Under the pieces are notes generated by a model that saw only the letters and a list, made by a program, of their open reading frames with translations, was not told the origin of the DNA and ran no database searches. 64,000 bases of DNA from Dastarcus helophoroides. Taxonomy: Eukaryota > Arthropoda > Insecta > Coleoptera > Bothrideridae. The stretch is taken from the NCBI GenBank assembly GCA_028583605.1, contig CM053327.1, positions 18,277,629 through 18,341,628 on the forward strand, read 5' to 3'. The translations under genes were made by a program, and so were the position numbers. Positions 33,701-45,676 of the stretch are shown here, piece after piece; positions within the stretch are counted from its first letter, which is position 1, and each line of letters begins with the position of its first letter.

Positions 33701-36700
33701 GGAGTATTAGAACAAGGGTACTAGTAAGATGTTTTACTAATTTGATTATGTTTTATTGACCCAAAATATTTTAAACCGTGATACTGTGCTGCCAGGTGTA
33801 GATAAATTTGAGAACCTATTATTTTAAACGGGATGCTATGTATTATTTAAGATTTTTGGAATCTAAATACATGCATTATAAAATGAAATATTGAAATTAA
33901 AATTAAAAACTAAAATTTTTAGCAAAAGTAAAAATTTTAATAAAAATTGGATAAAAGTGGAATTTTGAAATGTCGAAATTTTTAAGTTGAAATTTTCAAA
34001 AAGTCAAAATTTCGAGAAAAATGCCGAATTGTTAAGAAAAATGGAAATTTGAAAAAAGAGGAAATTGTGAAATGTAATTTTTTTTAAGTCAAATTGAAAA
34101 AAAAATCTAAATTTAAGTCAAAATTTTCACACAAAAAAGGTCCAAATTTAGACAGATTTACTGAAAATTTGGAAATATTGGAATTTTCAATACTTTTGAA
34201 ACAAAAGTAGTTTCATAAAAATGTTGAGAAAAAAAAATGATTTCCTTAAATTCGATTTTTTTAAATTTCGAGAAGAATCGAAATTAAGAGTCAAACTCTT
34301 CAAAAAAAAATTAAAAAAGGTGATAAAGTCGGATGTTTAAAAAATGTGAAAATTTTCAAGAAAACGTCGAAATATTTACTAAAAAATAACCAAAAAAGTC
34401 GAATCCTTCGGAATGTTTTAGATTAAAATTTTCAACAAAAAAATCCAAATTTTATAAAAAGTTACTTTGAAAACGAATGAAAATTTTCAAAAGAAAAACA
34501 AAATGTTGAAAATAAAACTGGAATTTTATTAAAAGTAATTATCCGCCTTTCAAGGCGAATTTTCGAGAAAAAACTAAATATCTAAACAAAGTGCAGCCAG
34601 ATATCCTACGCGTAAATACAACAGCCCTGAAACTCAGTTGTATCAACGTTATTTATTGTTTCAATGTAGTTTTTGTTGGTTTTTATTAGAGGATACATTT
34701 TTTTACAGTTTACAGCTCAATGAGATAAAAGAATTATCAACAAATTATTTTATACCTTTGGAAACCTTACCTTTGCCTAAAACTGCGAGGCACATAATAT
34801 TTGAAGAATACCAGGTGTCGTGAAATTTGAGCAATTCTTCCCTTACATTAATGCCCTTATTTTTTGGATCAATATCAAGGGTAAATTTGTTGCCTAAAAA
34901 TAATAATATAAACAGTCGTCATTTCTACTGGTTGCTTCATTACCTGTTCCAAATGTATGATAAGCATGATCTTTATTCGCCAAATGCTTATCTAACTGAT
35001 CCATCCTCCAAATATCACTCTGCACATTTTTATCGTGTTCTGAATTCACTGCATTCAATTCTTTGTCAGTCGCCGATTCAGTAAACAAAGGGGCGATGAA
35101 AAATTGAGAAAATCTAAAAATTAATGCATCTATCTAGATTCTATCAAACTACACTGAAAACTGTACCTATCTAGAGCGCCTCTTAAATGTTCAGGAACCA
35201 CATCAAAATAGTAATTGGTGTGATCGTAATAAGTAGCGGCATTACTGCTACCGCCATGTTCACTCAAAAATTTGTTGTAATCATTTTCGTTTGGATATTT
35301 TTTTGTCCCCAAAAACAGCATATGTTCACAAAAGTGAGCTAGACCTGGTACAGCTTTTGGGTCACTCATAAAACCTAAAAACCATATCAAATTTCTTAGA
35401 GGTAGAATAAACTCGAAATAAATTTATCATAAGTAAAGAATAAATAATTAGATATGGCCAAACTATTTCATTTTCGTAACTCATAAATCCTATTTAGCAA
35501 TAAATCTATACAGTGTGTCCCATCACTTCGTATGTGTTCTACTCATGTACCAAAAATAAAATTAATATCTGGTTTCTGGAAAAAGATGCAAAGAGTTTCG
35601 TGGGACCTTACATCTGTCAATTTCTTTATAAAAATCCAATTATCTCAAAAACTTTAAATTCTAAGAAAAATGTTTGTTATCCAAAGTACTACAACTTTGC
35701 AAATATTGTAGTCATGTTGGCCTCGTTGACTTTGCTAAGTTGTTATATTTTCAAATTGTTATAGACGAGTACTTTGTCAGAATCGATCGGGGCGTTCCCG
35801 GTTAGACACACTGCATAATTCATTAAGAAATCTCCAAAACTATTAAAATTACAAACCTGAAAGGAGAATTTTCCTTAAAGTGAAGCAGCAATGGCTTTTA
35901 ATAATGATTGGATATTTTTACAATTTAACAATCCAAAGCATACAGCAAGGAATACTGAGAATTGAATATTTTTTAATATGCCAACATGTCCTTGTAATAC
36001 CTCCTCAGTCATCCAATATTAATGTTATATATGGCATTTTGTTAACCAAATTATTCAAGAGCATCAAATTTCAAAGTAAAGAAACATTGTAAACTAGGCT
36101 TTGAGAAAAGTAGGCTCTGATACCCTATTCTTAGACTTTTAAGTTAGTTAGTTCTGTCTCTAGAAGCCTCCATACCTTACTAAAGCTAAGGCCAGACCAA
36201 TAAAGCATTAGTTGTTGTTTTCTGCTAATAAATGTGTGAATATTTTTTGCATGGGCTTTTGGATAAATTAAGCAAATATTTTTATTTTTCACTTAGTTTT
36301 GTTTTTCTTTTTCATAACAAATAAAGTGCTGTAACTATAAAGTAATTGACTTTTTAATTTTTTTTAATAAGCAAATATATTTAAACCGAGATGTACATTG
36401 CTAGGTGTATGAATAATTTTTCCACTCATTGCACCTTGTATAAAAGTCACACCTTACAAAAGTGTATATAAAAAGCTTGGCCAGCTGTTTGGTAAAAGTT
36501 TACTAAAATATTTATTTGAGCGTCCAAAGTTATACATACCGACATTAACATCTATTGCAGCTGCAGACTTGTCTGTGCTGGAATCACTTACAAGGAGAAC
36601 TTTTAATTCATTAGATAAAACAAGACCTCTATAAAGTCGTTTATCTTCTTGAGACTTGATAATATTTTCATATCTTTTTAAAATAAATTTAGAAGTATCC

Positions 36701-36702
36701 AT
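24749..36702 (-). CDS. Ide: Insulin-degrading enzyme (M16A zinc metallopeptidase), 18 coding exons, two +1 frame breaks
   Basis: Exons on minus: 36702-36540, 35374-35167, 35113-34944, 34893-34771, 33653-33451, 33394-33194, 32273-32136, 32083-31980, 31928-31828, 31773-31673, 31616-31514, 31383-31239, 31188-31078, 31021-30901, 29103-28742, 28685-28551, 25278-25069, 24979-24749. All phases agree except in two short exons, each with one surplus base: the frame meets TAA at 31912-31910 and at 31749-31747, and a +1 shift restores homology at both. Corrected length is 975 residues, normal for the family. The inverted zinc motif HFCEH is at residues 68-72 (catalytic Glu71) and the third ligand is Glu149 in NSEHDKN. 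GHEGPGS and the LRTK-EQLGY segment are also present. The enzyme cleaves insulin and other short peptides inside a closed chamber, in cytosol and peroxisome. The C-terminus CKL fits the peroxisomal PTS1 consensus. A GTG upstream of the ATG is not a start. Introns carry a retrotransposon tail, two MITEs and AT-rich fields. Confidence 0.9.
25380..27890. repeat. A-rich AAATTTCGA-type field in an Ide intron
   Basis: Same sequence type as 2560-6160 but in the opposite orientation (A-rich on plus), mainly 25920-27880. Near 26800-26890 a short inverted pair (GCCAGTTACTCCTTTCAC and GTGAAAGGAGTAACCGGC) flanks about 40 bases. A GC-richer GGGCGCTAG stretch near 25470-25550 may be a decayed element end. 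Confidence 0.7.
27902..28189. mobile_element. 288-bp non-autonomous DNA transposon with perfect 8-bp target duplication
   Basis: Flanked by the direct repeat GATTTACG (27894-27901 and 28190-28197). The ends are inverted: CATATATGT then TCTATATGGCGTGTTGTG on the left, and the reverse complement of CATATATGTCTATATGCC with GTGTTTTGT on the right. An 8-bp duplication fits the hAT superfamily. No coding capacity. It lies in the intron between Ide coding exons 16 and 17. Confidence 0.85.
29351..29975 (+). repeat. Two tandem copies of a ~313-bp unit
   Basis: TCTAAAATTTTTAATTTTCT begins at 29351 and again at 29664. The landmarks CCTCGAAATCCCGACATGAA, CACCATGCTGAG and AATGATGATAAAAATGGGAA occur in the same order in both copies, which are about 90 percent or more alike by eye. 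Confidence 0.85.
29976..30610. repeat. A-rich AAATTTCGA-type field, Ide intron
   Basis: Continuation of the low-complexity sequence in the intron between exons ending at 30901 and starting at 29103. No exon here. Confidence 0.6.
32320..32783 (+). pseudogene. 3' end of an RTE-like non-LTR retrotransposon (reverse transcriptase C-terminus)
   Basis: Plus strand, antisense to Ide and inside an Ide intron. [21 protein letters not shown] followed by [14 protein letters not shown] and EIYEMF is the tail that follows the reverse transcriptase in insect endonuclease-reverse transcriptases. After a stop the frame continues with [20 protein letters not shown] and [13 protein letters not shown]. It is 5'-truncated, as usual for LINE insertions, and disabled by a stop/frame change near 32536. 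Confidence 0.8.
33880..34560. repeat. A-rich AAATTTCGA-type field, Ide intron
   Basis: Low-complexity sequence in the intron between exons 34893-34771 and 33653-33451. No gene. Confidence 0.6.
35511..35813 (-). mobile_element. 303-bp MITE (CAGTGTGTC family)
   Basis: Starts CAGTGTGTCCCA at 35511 after TA and ends GGTTAGACACACTG at 35813; the ends are inverted repeats. The interior, read on minus, aligns block by block with 3897-4430 (AACTTAGCAAAGT, GATAACAAACATT, TTGACAGATG, GGTCCCACGAAA). TA at the left border suggests a Tc1/mariner-type origin. It lies in an Ide intron. Confidence 0.8.
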
Positions 36703-38507
36703 TTTTTCGGCTCTTTTGCAGTTATTCACTAATCCACTTGAACTAAAAGAAAATGTTTATTAATGAAGTTCCTTTTCAATAAATCGGATATACCTATAAA
36801 AGTATACAGTTGGTCGTAAGATACTACCTGTAACTATTCTAATAAGGATCTTACTGAACTGCATTAATTATATGGAAATGAACTAAAAGTGTAACTCCAA
36901 TTTGTATCTATAATACCATGGTCAAAAATTTTGGCATGAAACCCAAAAATGAAACTTTCCGTTCGATTCCATCTGCGAAAAACCAATTTCCTCACCAAGA
37001 CTTTCCTACCCTTTCACTATGACACTCCTAATGATAACTAATTAAAATGTCAGTATAATTGGATCTTGGAGACGTTTCAAACTAATCAGTGATTACATTT
37101 ATCAATTAGAAAACCATGACAACCATATGAATTTTGTGGCTATTTAAAAAGATTACGTTTTTATGATTGACTTGTAAAACTTAGGTTGTTAGTAAAGTAG
37201 TTCCAAGAGTACCATAGGACCATAGAATAATGCAAGAATTACCTACTTAACATTTAGTCTACTTCAGGAACTACAGTTTCGGTTAGTTTAGTACAATAAT
37301 GGGATCTGATATAAACGTATATTTCTTCTGATTATAAAAATATGTCTGTAACACAAAATGATTAAAAAAAAAAACAAAAAATGCAAAGTATAAGCTTTTC
37401 TGGAAAGTTCGACTATTTTTCTCAAAAATCCTTCTTTAAACGAAAGATGTTTGCTCCTTTCTTAAAACTTCAATTTTTTGCTCAAAATTTTAACCATAAG
37501 ATAGAAATGTTAATTTTTCTAGAACTTTTACGGTCAAATGTCTAAATTTATTTATTTTTCTAGAATATTTTAAATTTTCCCTTAAAATTCCAAGTTTAAA
37601 ATTTTTGATAACGAAGACTTCCACGGCCAGAGTCAGTATAGGATATACCTCTTCCGGGATTGGACCTTAAAGTGTTCAACACTTTTAGTAGTTCTTTGAC
37701 ACGGTCCAATCCCGGAAGAAGTATATCCTGTATTAAAATTTTTGACTTTTTTTCTCAGAATATATCAAGTTTAAATTTCAAAAATAGACCCATTTCTCAA
37801 GTTTTTATCTTTAAACTTGTATATTCTGTGATGACCCGTTTCTCTTGAAATTTTGATACTTCTCTGTCTATTTAAAATCTTTTATATTTCCTAAAATTTC
37901 GACACTAAAATAGACATTTTCTTTCCTTCTCAAAGATTCGGTTAAAATCTTGATAGATTTCTAAAAATCTGGAAGTATGGTATTTTAATATTCTGGTTTA
38001 GACCTGAAATTTTGAAATTAAGATCAAAATTTTTGAGCGTAAACTGATATGACAACTTTTTAATAAAATTCCGCATTTAAACTTCCAATTTTCAGAAAAA
38101 ATCTCTGAAAGATTTTTTTCTTAAACTTTAACTTTAATCTCAAGGGTTGGACCTTTATGGAAGAGAGTTTAACTCTAAACTCGAAACTCAAAATTTTGAG
38201 TTTAAAATTCTAATGTTTACTCTAAATTTCAAGAAAAACCTTGAAAATTTGCGATTGAAGTTGAAATTGCAATTTTCCTTGAAATCAAAACATTGGAAAA
38301 TTTGAGAAATTGGGAAATGTTGAAATTAAAGAAGAAATCGTATAAAATAAAAATTTCTGAAAATTTGAAGCTTTCGATATTTTAGAGACAATAAGCTTAA
38401 ATCAAAATTTTAAGAGAAATAGAAATTTTGAAAAACAAAACATAGTTTATATTAAAAAAATAGGCAGTCTTGGAAACTGCTAAAAACTCAAAATTAGGAA
38501 ATAGTAG
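36703..38507. other. Upstream region of Ide, no gene seen
   Basis: It should contain Ide leader and promoter. A possible leader acceptor (GTGGATTAG) lies just upstream of the ATG. From 37380 the AAATTTCGA-type sequence returns up to the assembly gap. Confidence 0.4.
37638..37735. repeat. Inverted repeat made of a dispersed element tail
   Basis: AGGATATACCTCTTCCGGGA near 37638 faces TCCCGGAAGAAGTATATCCT near 37716, with about 27-bp arms and TAGTTCTTTGACACG between them. The right arm and loop recur at 50775-50820 next to GGCCGTGGAAGCCTTCG, whose counterpart CTTCCACGGCC is at 37619. So two copies of the same element end were joined head to head here. Confidence 0.75.
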
Positions 38508-38752
38508 NNNNNNNNNNNNNNNNNNNNNNNNNNNNNNNNNNNNNNNNNNNNNNNNNNNNNNNNNNNNNNNNNNNNNNNNNNNNNNNNNNNNNNNNNNNNN
38601 NNNNNNNNNNNNNNNNNNNNNNNNNNNNNNNNNNNNNNNNNNNNNNNNNNNNNNNNNNNNNNNNNNNNNNNNNNNNNNNNNNNNNNNNNNNNNNNNNNNN
38701 NNNNNNNNNNNNNNNNNNNNNNNNNNNNNNNNNNNNNNNNNNNNNNNNNNNN
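38508..38752. other. Assembly gap (245 N)
   Basis: Run of N. The two open frames called across it are artefacts. Confidence 1.
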
Positions 38753-38858
38753 ATATCTTAAGAATTGCTCTAAATGGTGCTAAAGATAAACTAGGCACTT
38801 CCTCATCTTTTTCTGCTTCCTTTTCCTTGGACGTCTTAATTTTTTTTGTGGGCGATAT
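38753..38858 (-). CDS. Possible single exon of an ABCB-type (P-glycoprotein-like) transporter
   Basis: On minus, acceptor GAGTTGTAG is followed by ISPTKKIKTSKEKEAEKDEE and then VPSLSLAPFRAILKI, running into the gap. A charged Lys/Glu linker followed by S-x-x-x-FRAILKI resembles the linker and start of the second membrane domain in full-length ABCB transporters. No ATPase motif or other exon of such a gene was found on either side, so this may be a chance frame or a stray duplicate. Confidence 0.25.
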
Positions 38859-38869
38859 CTACAACTCAT

Positions 38870-40831
38870 AAATTTTATCGAATATTTTGAATACACTAGA
38901 TTTTACCTGCAAGAACATGTTTATAAGCTGATGAATACCGTTTTAGTCGGAGATGAATGGGGACAAATACTTTTCGACACATTTTCAATCATACAAATAG
39001 TAAACATCAACGGGTTTTAAACGTCAGATGGGACATTTAAAATTTAAATTTGACTCGGAATCTGCCATTACCGACAGTGAAATGCTAACAAGCATAGACA
39101 ATAAAAAAATCACCAAAATGCTAACTTCACGCAAATACATTTTGATGATTAATGTGTTGCCTATATTTCAGGGATCGTTTGAAAGAAATATTTAACTAAT
39201 AAATTAAATCTTGCATTTTGCAAATTAGATTTGTCTTTTTCTAAATTTCGACTTTATTCTCAACATTCTGCTTTTTGAGCTTTTCTTTTCTTCTTTCCCT
39301 TAATTTAGGCCTTAGGCATGTAAGTTCCAACTTAATTTTCTTGTGATGTAGATGTCCATGAGTCCTTCCATCTTTTTGGGAGCCTACCTAAAGGTCGACG
39401 TGTCTGCGGAATTCCGTCACATGCTATTTTTGCTATTCTGCCTGTTGTTCATTCTGCAACGTGTTCGTTCCATGCTCTTTTTTCAAAAATCATTTTTTCT
39501 ATCAAAATTCTGCCATTTTGTCTTTTTTTTAAATTTCGACTCCTTTAAATTTAACTCCGAAAATATCAACTTGTATTCAAAATTCGTCTTATTTTCGAAA
39601 TTCCGACATTTATTTTAAAATGCAATGTTTTAGTTTCTGGAAATATCGAATTTGTCCTTGAAATTAGTTTTTTCTTGAAATTGGGTTTTCTCGAAATTCG
39701 TCCTGTTTTTTTGGCATGTTATCAAAAAGTAAAAAGGCTGGGAAAAATATTTTTGGGAAATTTCGAGAAAAAGATTTCTTGTACGTTCAATTTCTTTACT
39801 GAAATTTAAATATTATGCGAAAATTGGAATAAAGAAGTAAAAATGTCGAGGAAAATATCAAAATTCAACGACTTCGATTGAGACTTTTTTCACAACATTT
39901 GATCTTTGAAAATATTTCGGCTTTTTTCCAATTTTCAACCTATTTCGATTCATTTTCGAAAGGTTGAGTTTTTATTTTAAATTTAGTTTTCTTAAAAATT
40001 CCACTTTTTTCTTTCAAAATTGAACTTTCTCTTGGAATTTGCTTTATAAATTTCTAGTTTGGGATGCGACGTTTGTGGAAATTTCTACTTACGATGGGAC
40101 ATTTTCCCAAATGTTGACTTATTTCCAAAATTCCTTATTTTTCCAAAACTGGATTATTCCTATAAAATTTTGAGGAAACTTAGGGAAAAAGATTTCTTGT
40201 GAATTTTCGGGATTATGATACAATTGAAATAAAAAGAGAAATAATTGTGGAGACTGATTTTTTTTCCCTAAATTCGACTTACAATTAGTCCGGCAATTGC
40301 CAGTTTTTCACATAATTCTAATTTTAAAAATTTGGTTCTTGGAAATTTCGATACTTTTCGAAGTTTTACGAAAGGTTCGATTTTGATTTGTGATTCGATT
40401 TTGTGGGTGTTTTTTCAAATATAACCTGAAAATTTGATCCCTGGGGCATGAAAGTTTTCTGTTTTTTTTTTCATCAATTTTTCAAAATGATTGTTGCAAC
40501 TCCCTTCTTAAACGGAATCCCGTCTAAGACCTTGAAACAGGAAAATATTTAAACTTATCACAAATTATCCTACTATAGAGCTAACATAATGCATTTATTC
40601 ATTTTCCGGAATAGTTAAAAATAAAACAAAACTCATGACGAAAAATAATATTTGAATACCAGGTAATAAATAACAATATAAAAAATCATCACCAATATAT
40701 AATGCGTGAACAAACTAATCCGCTTAAATTTTATTTAATAACAATAAAACCTAAAACTAAGCAATTAACTTTTTATATGTTATTGACCATTATACTTATA
40801 ATACATCGTCTGATATGTATTATATGAGCAT
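38870..40831. other. Intergenic stretch, no gene recognised
   Basis: 39200-40480 is T-rich low-complexity sequence. The frame at 39352-39618 is mostly such sequence, and I do not support it as a gene. Confidence 0.4.
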
Positions 40832-41469
40832 TCAAGTTCTAACACACCGTTCTCTTTTCGTCGTTGGATCGAATTGACATTTTTCGTAAGAATTACATTT
40901 TACGTTTCCGCAATATGTACCCGTTCCAGTATCTAGAAATCATTTGTAAAACAAATTATTTTTTAACAAAATCGAATTTTCATACATTTTGAGCCTTTAT
41001 ATCCTGCATTTCCGAAGAAGACAAGGAGTGTTCATTGAGAGGTGCACAAGATTTTCCATTACAAACATCTGGACAACATTTTCTACTACTACAGTCATTA
41101 TCGTTTTTACATCTGGGGCTGCATTCCAACATTTTATTTGAAGGAGGACATTGCTCTGGAAAATGTACATACAATTGATCTGCATAATCTACTACACAAT
41201 TAATGTTTATGCGCATGAATCACCGGAACTAATAATAATAACTCACCTCAAATATATAACAAGATTTACTCTTTTAGTTAAAATTTCTTGATCAAATAAT
41301 TAATCATTTCTTAAGTTCCTAGTTTTAAAAATTAATAGATATACTTACGCTTTAGCAGATAAACGTTTTGAATAATCAGTATAAAAATTAGAATATTAAG
41401 AAGTTGATTACCTAAAAATATTGTTAATATTAAAATACATTAAGATGTGAAATTTATGTAAATACCCAT
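40832..41469 (-). CDS. Small secreted WAP-domain (waprin-like) protein, four coding exons
   Basis: Minus-strand exons: 41469-41466 (only ATGG), 41411-41349, 41155-40986 and 40932-40832. The first two join to MGNQLLNILIFILIIQNVYL, a signal peptide. The third holds a WAP four-disulfide core: CPPSNKMLEC, C-K-N-D-N-D-C, KCCPDVC and GKSCAP supply eight cysteines in family order. The fourth gives TYCGNVKCNSYEKC and RERCVRT before the stop at 40834-40832, a tail typical of insect waprins. WAP proteins are secreted protease inhibitors or antimicrobials in the known families; the exact role here is unknown. The last junction does not fit: exon 3 ends in phase 0 at donor GTATGA while exon 4 needs phase 1, a net -1. 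Either a missed splice site or a lost base. If restored the product is about 112 residues. The introns upstream and downstream of exon 2, and the last one of 53 bases, have normal GT/AG ends. Confidence 0.75.
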
Positions 41470-41889
41470 TTCATCAATATACGTGACAACGGTTCTGTGC
41501 AAGTAGTGCGATCAAAAGCAAACGAGTTTATGAGCTTAAGTCACCTGACTTAATAAATGATATCGTCTTCGTTAACTGGACTATTGGAAGTTCCTCTTAC
41601 CAGTTTATTTCAACTCTGTACATATATTTTTAATTATTTACTATACATATATAACTTTCACTTTAACGTGGATTTATTCATGTATAAAAGTTGAAATATA
41701 ATCTATTTTGTTTGGGAATTTGATGTAAAAGATGTATGCAATTACTTCAGTAATCTGAGTCACGACACCTTGAACTGTTTAATTCGCATGTTCTTTTTTG
41801 TCCTGCAGGGAGAGGAAACAACTAAAATGTTATTAAATAATTTACTTCAGAAATCTATTTCTTTTTACTTTTAGTTGTTTCAATTGTAA
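41470..41889 (-). other. Upstream region of the WAP gene
   Basis: No exon recognised. It should hold the leader and promoter. It ends where the mariner element begins at 41892. Confidence 0.35.
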
Positions 41890-42319
41890 TACGAGGGTAA
41901 ATCAAATATGAACCGGAATTTGTTTTTAAAAATTTATTGCTACAAGATACATATATGAAAGTTATTGACTATTTTACTACATAATCTCCTGATTTAGTTA
42001 TGCATTTTTCCCAACGGATCGGGAACTTTTTAATGCTGTCACCATAAAAACAAGGGAAGCGTGTTTGCAGCCAATTGCGCACAAATGTCTCAACAGCAAC
42101 ATCATCTCCTAGAGCTTCTTTCAGTGACCCAAACATATGATAATCGCAGGGTGATAAGTCGGGACTATAAGGAGGGTGTTCTAATGTTGCTCAATGCATT
42201 TCCTCTAATTTTTGATGTATCAGATCGACTGAGTGGGGGCAGGCATTGTTGTGAAGCAAAATCACTTTTCTGACCCAAAATTCACGCCTCTTCCGCCGAT
42301 ATGCACGTTTTGCTTCATC

Positions 42320-45300
42320 CATGCCCGTAACCAGAGGGGGTGGCTAGGGGGCTGCAGCCCCCCCCCCCCCACCGAAATTGTTTGGCTTCGCACTAGATAG
42401 AACTGAACTTTCCAGATGTGCGACCTTTTTAAAAACCATTTTTAATGGATCATTTTGTTTTCGTACTGAAATGCAAGGATGTTTTATTTTTCCAATTTGG
42501 CGTCATTTCTTATTATTAGGGAACGGATTTTAAGCACAATCAAGTAAGGTAAATAGGTGAGCAAAATGTTAAATTAGGCAGAAACGAAAAGCTAAAGAGG
42601 ACACCAAAAAGGTAAAATACTCTTAAAAAAAGGTATTAACAGACCAAAACGAACAATTAACAAAAAAAAACATTTTGATATCTCAGTCGAAATTTAAAAA
42701 AAATAATAGATTTTAGGTTATACTCAGAATATTCAGAAGGAGTATAATCTTGAAATTTTTACCTTAAACTCATTCGATTGATTTTTTTCCAATATTTTGA
42801 CATTTAAATCAGATTTCGTTTCTAGGAAAATTTAAAGTTTTCTTGAAATTTCTTTTTTTTATTTAAAATTTCAGTCTTACGTTTTGAATTTTATTAAAAT
42901 AATGTTGAATTTGCAAGTTTTTCAAGCTTAAACTCCCTATTTTGAAAAAAAATTCAAATTTTGGGAAGAACTAGAAATTTATACAAGCGATTTTTCGAGA
43001 TTTAACACTAAATTCTGAGAAAAACTTGGATTTTGTAATAATACTTTTACAGTTTTAGAATTTAAAAAATTACGTTTTGAATTTTATTAAAATAATGTTG
43101 AATTTGCAAGTTTTTCAAGCTTAAACTCCCTATTTTGAAAAAAAATTCAAATTTTGAGAAGAATTGGAAATTTATACAAGCGATTTTTCGAGATTTATCA
43201 CCAAATTTTGAGAAAAACTTGGATTTTGTAATAATAGTTTTACAGTTTTAGAATTTAAAAAATTACGTTTTGAATTTTATTAAAATAATGTTGAATTTGC
43301 AAGTTTTTCAAGCTTAAACTCCCTATTTTGAAAAAAAATCAATATTTGAGAAGAATTGGAAATTTATACAAGCGATTTTTCGAGATTTATCACCAAATTT
43401 TGAGAAAAACTTGGATTTTGTAATAATAGTTTTACAGTTTTGGAATTTAAAAATTTAAATTTTAAATTCGGTTTTTGAATAAAATTTTGAATGTTAGGCC
43501 CTTTACTAAAAAATCAAAATATCTTATAAGCCATTATTTTGAGAAGACATTTTTTAATAAGTTATTTTTATGAATTTCTTCTATAATTTTTCTAACATGG
43601 CGATTGAACTTTAAAAAAATATCTAAAATGTCGATTCTTTTATAAATTTCGAGTTTTACAGAAAACTTGAGCATTTTTAAGTTGAAATATTTAGGAATTT
43701 TTTAATAACTTTAACCCATCAGCTTAATTCGAAATATTTAATTTTTTCAAAAAGTTTTAACTTCATAATAGAAAATTTCGAAATTTTTTGTCATGAAGTT
43801 GATTTGTTTATATTTCGACTACGATTTCGAAAATTCGACTTTTTTCTTCAAAATTCGAATTCCAAGTGAAAACTTCCAAAAAAATATTGAAATTTCTATC
43901 TTAGTTATCAAATTTCAACTTTAATTAAGAATGTATTGTACTTTTAATCACAGTTCTATCTTAGGTATCAAATTTCAACTTTAATTAAGAATTTATTGTA
44001 CTTTTAATCACTTTTAAATTCATATTTTTAGAAAAACTTGATTTATACAATTTTCACAACTTTGTACCACAAGTTTAAAAATGTCAAGATTAAAGTCGAA
44101 ATTTTGAAAAAAAAAATGAACTGCTGACTTTAGTCTATTTTTCAAAATTTTTACATTAGCACTAATTCAAAATTCAGACTTCTTCAAAATATTTTGACTT
44201 TCTTTTTAGACATTGAATTTATAGAAAATCTCCTGGCCATTTTGAGAAACCACTAAAAGTTTCAGGAAATATTAAAGTCAATTTTTTAAATTTTGTAAAT
44301 GTTGAGTGTTATTAGTTTTTGTTAATAGATTTTATCTTTTGGAAATAAGAGATTTTTTGTTAGAAAATTTTGACTTCAAACCTTTTTTTTTTTAAAAATT
44401 ATCGCTTCTTTTTTCTTCGGATTTAGAGAGCAATTCTAAATGTCAACTTATTTCTAAAATTTCGAATTTAAAAAACTAAAAATTTCGAGTGAGTTCGAAC
44501 AGGTCACATTAAGAATTAACATATCGTAATTTTGTTCGGAAATTCAAAAAATTTTTAAAAATGTTAATATTTTCGGAAATGTTTAATAATGAATTCTGGT
44601 TATTTTTAAGTATAAACACGGTCGTAATTAAATTTTTTCTAGAACGAAGTTTATCCACTCCAAATGTAGACTTTTCTAGACAAATTCCAAATTCAAAAAA
44701 CTCAAGATTAAGTTCAGAATTTCGATATCAGACATTTTTCACAAAAATGTTGGCGAAATTTTTAGGGTTCTAGAGAGAATTGATGTTTAAAAAAATATTT
44801 GTGGGTTTGAAGTAAATACCAAGATTTTAGACTTTGAATTTTGATAAAAAAAAGTAAAAGTATTAACATACTTCGCATTTAGCAAAAAATCTAATTCAAA
44901 TTGAAAATTTCCAAAAAAGGTCGAAATTTTGAGATTAAAGGTAAAACTTACAAAAAAAAGATAAATAACTTTATAGCAAAAACTTTTTTTCGAAATTTGG
45001 AAGAATCAAATGCACTTCGACATTGCAAATTCAGATAGCAACAATAATTCCCAAAATTGCCCAAAATAAAAAACGTAGGAATTGAAGTTGTTGCCAGTTA
45101 GAAAAAGAGTTGGACGCTAAGAGGAAACTTGAACATAAAAACATTTAATCTTCCAAAATTTAGAAAGAATATCCAAATTCTAAATGTTCGAGTGCAAACT
45201 TTAAATTTGAGATAAAAGTTAAAATTATGAATTTAATCGAAATTTGAAAAAAATTAAAAAAAAGAAGATTTTTCTCCAGCTGACTTCAAACTATGTCTTT

Positions 45301-45676
45301 AAATAGAGCACTTTCTATAGGCATTTTTCATACACAAGTGCAGGTTATAGAAGACAGTTCAAAGATAAATTTTAGAAAAGGAATATCTTTCGAGTAATTT
45401 TATCATCTTACCCATAGATCCGTTTTTATTTAGAAATTAAATTAAGGTAAATAGGCAACGTTGTTGTTAAATTACTTTGTCAGAATGTTAGAAGAGTTGG
45501 ACTCTAGAAATGGTTTTAGTGTATTTTTTTATATTTTAGTATACTTATATACAATAATAATATTAATAGTAAAGTAGTATTGGACCGTGGCTTCTTAGCT
45601 TTAACCTAGACGCAAACAAAGACTAGGCAGTTTTAGCAGAAGGATCTCCCGAAAAAAAATCCTGGTTACGGGCCTG
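42320..45676. mobile_element. hAT-type element with 8-bp target duplication, nested in the mariner
   Basis: The direct repeat GCTTCATC flanks it (42312-42319 and 45677-45684). The ends are inverted: CATGCCCGTAACCAGAGG on the left and, read inward from the right, CAGGCCCGTAACCAGG. CA start, 8-bp duplication and a run of C near the left end (42358-42372) are hAT features. No transposase frame was found. The 3.36-kb interior is AAATTTCGA-type sequence including a ~192-bp tandem repeat. Confidence 0.88.
42877..43455 (+). repeat. Three tandem copies of a ~192-bp unit inside the hAT element
   Basis: TTACGTTTTGAATTTTATTA starts at about 42877, 43069 and 43263. AATGTTGAATTTGCAAG, TATACAAGCGATTTTTCGAG and GAAAAACTTGGATTTTG recur at the same offsets. 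The copies differ by few bases. Confidence 0.9.

Noticed and set aside
38397..38871. Two frames spanning the run of N
   Set aside because: Artefacts of translating unknown bases.
42061..42273. 70-codon plus-strand frame
   Set aside because: Antisense of the C-terminal part of the dead mariner transposase.
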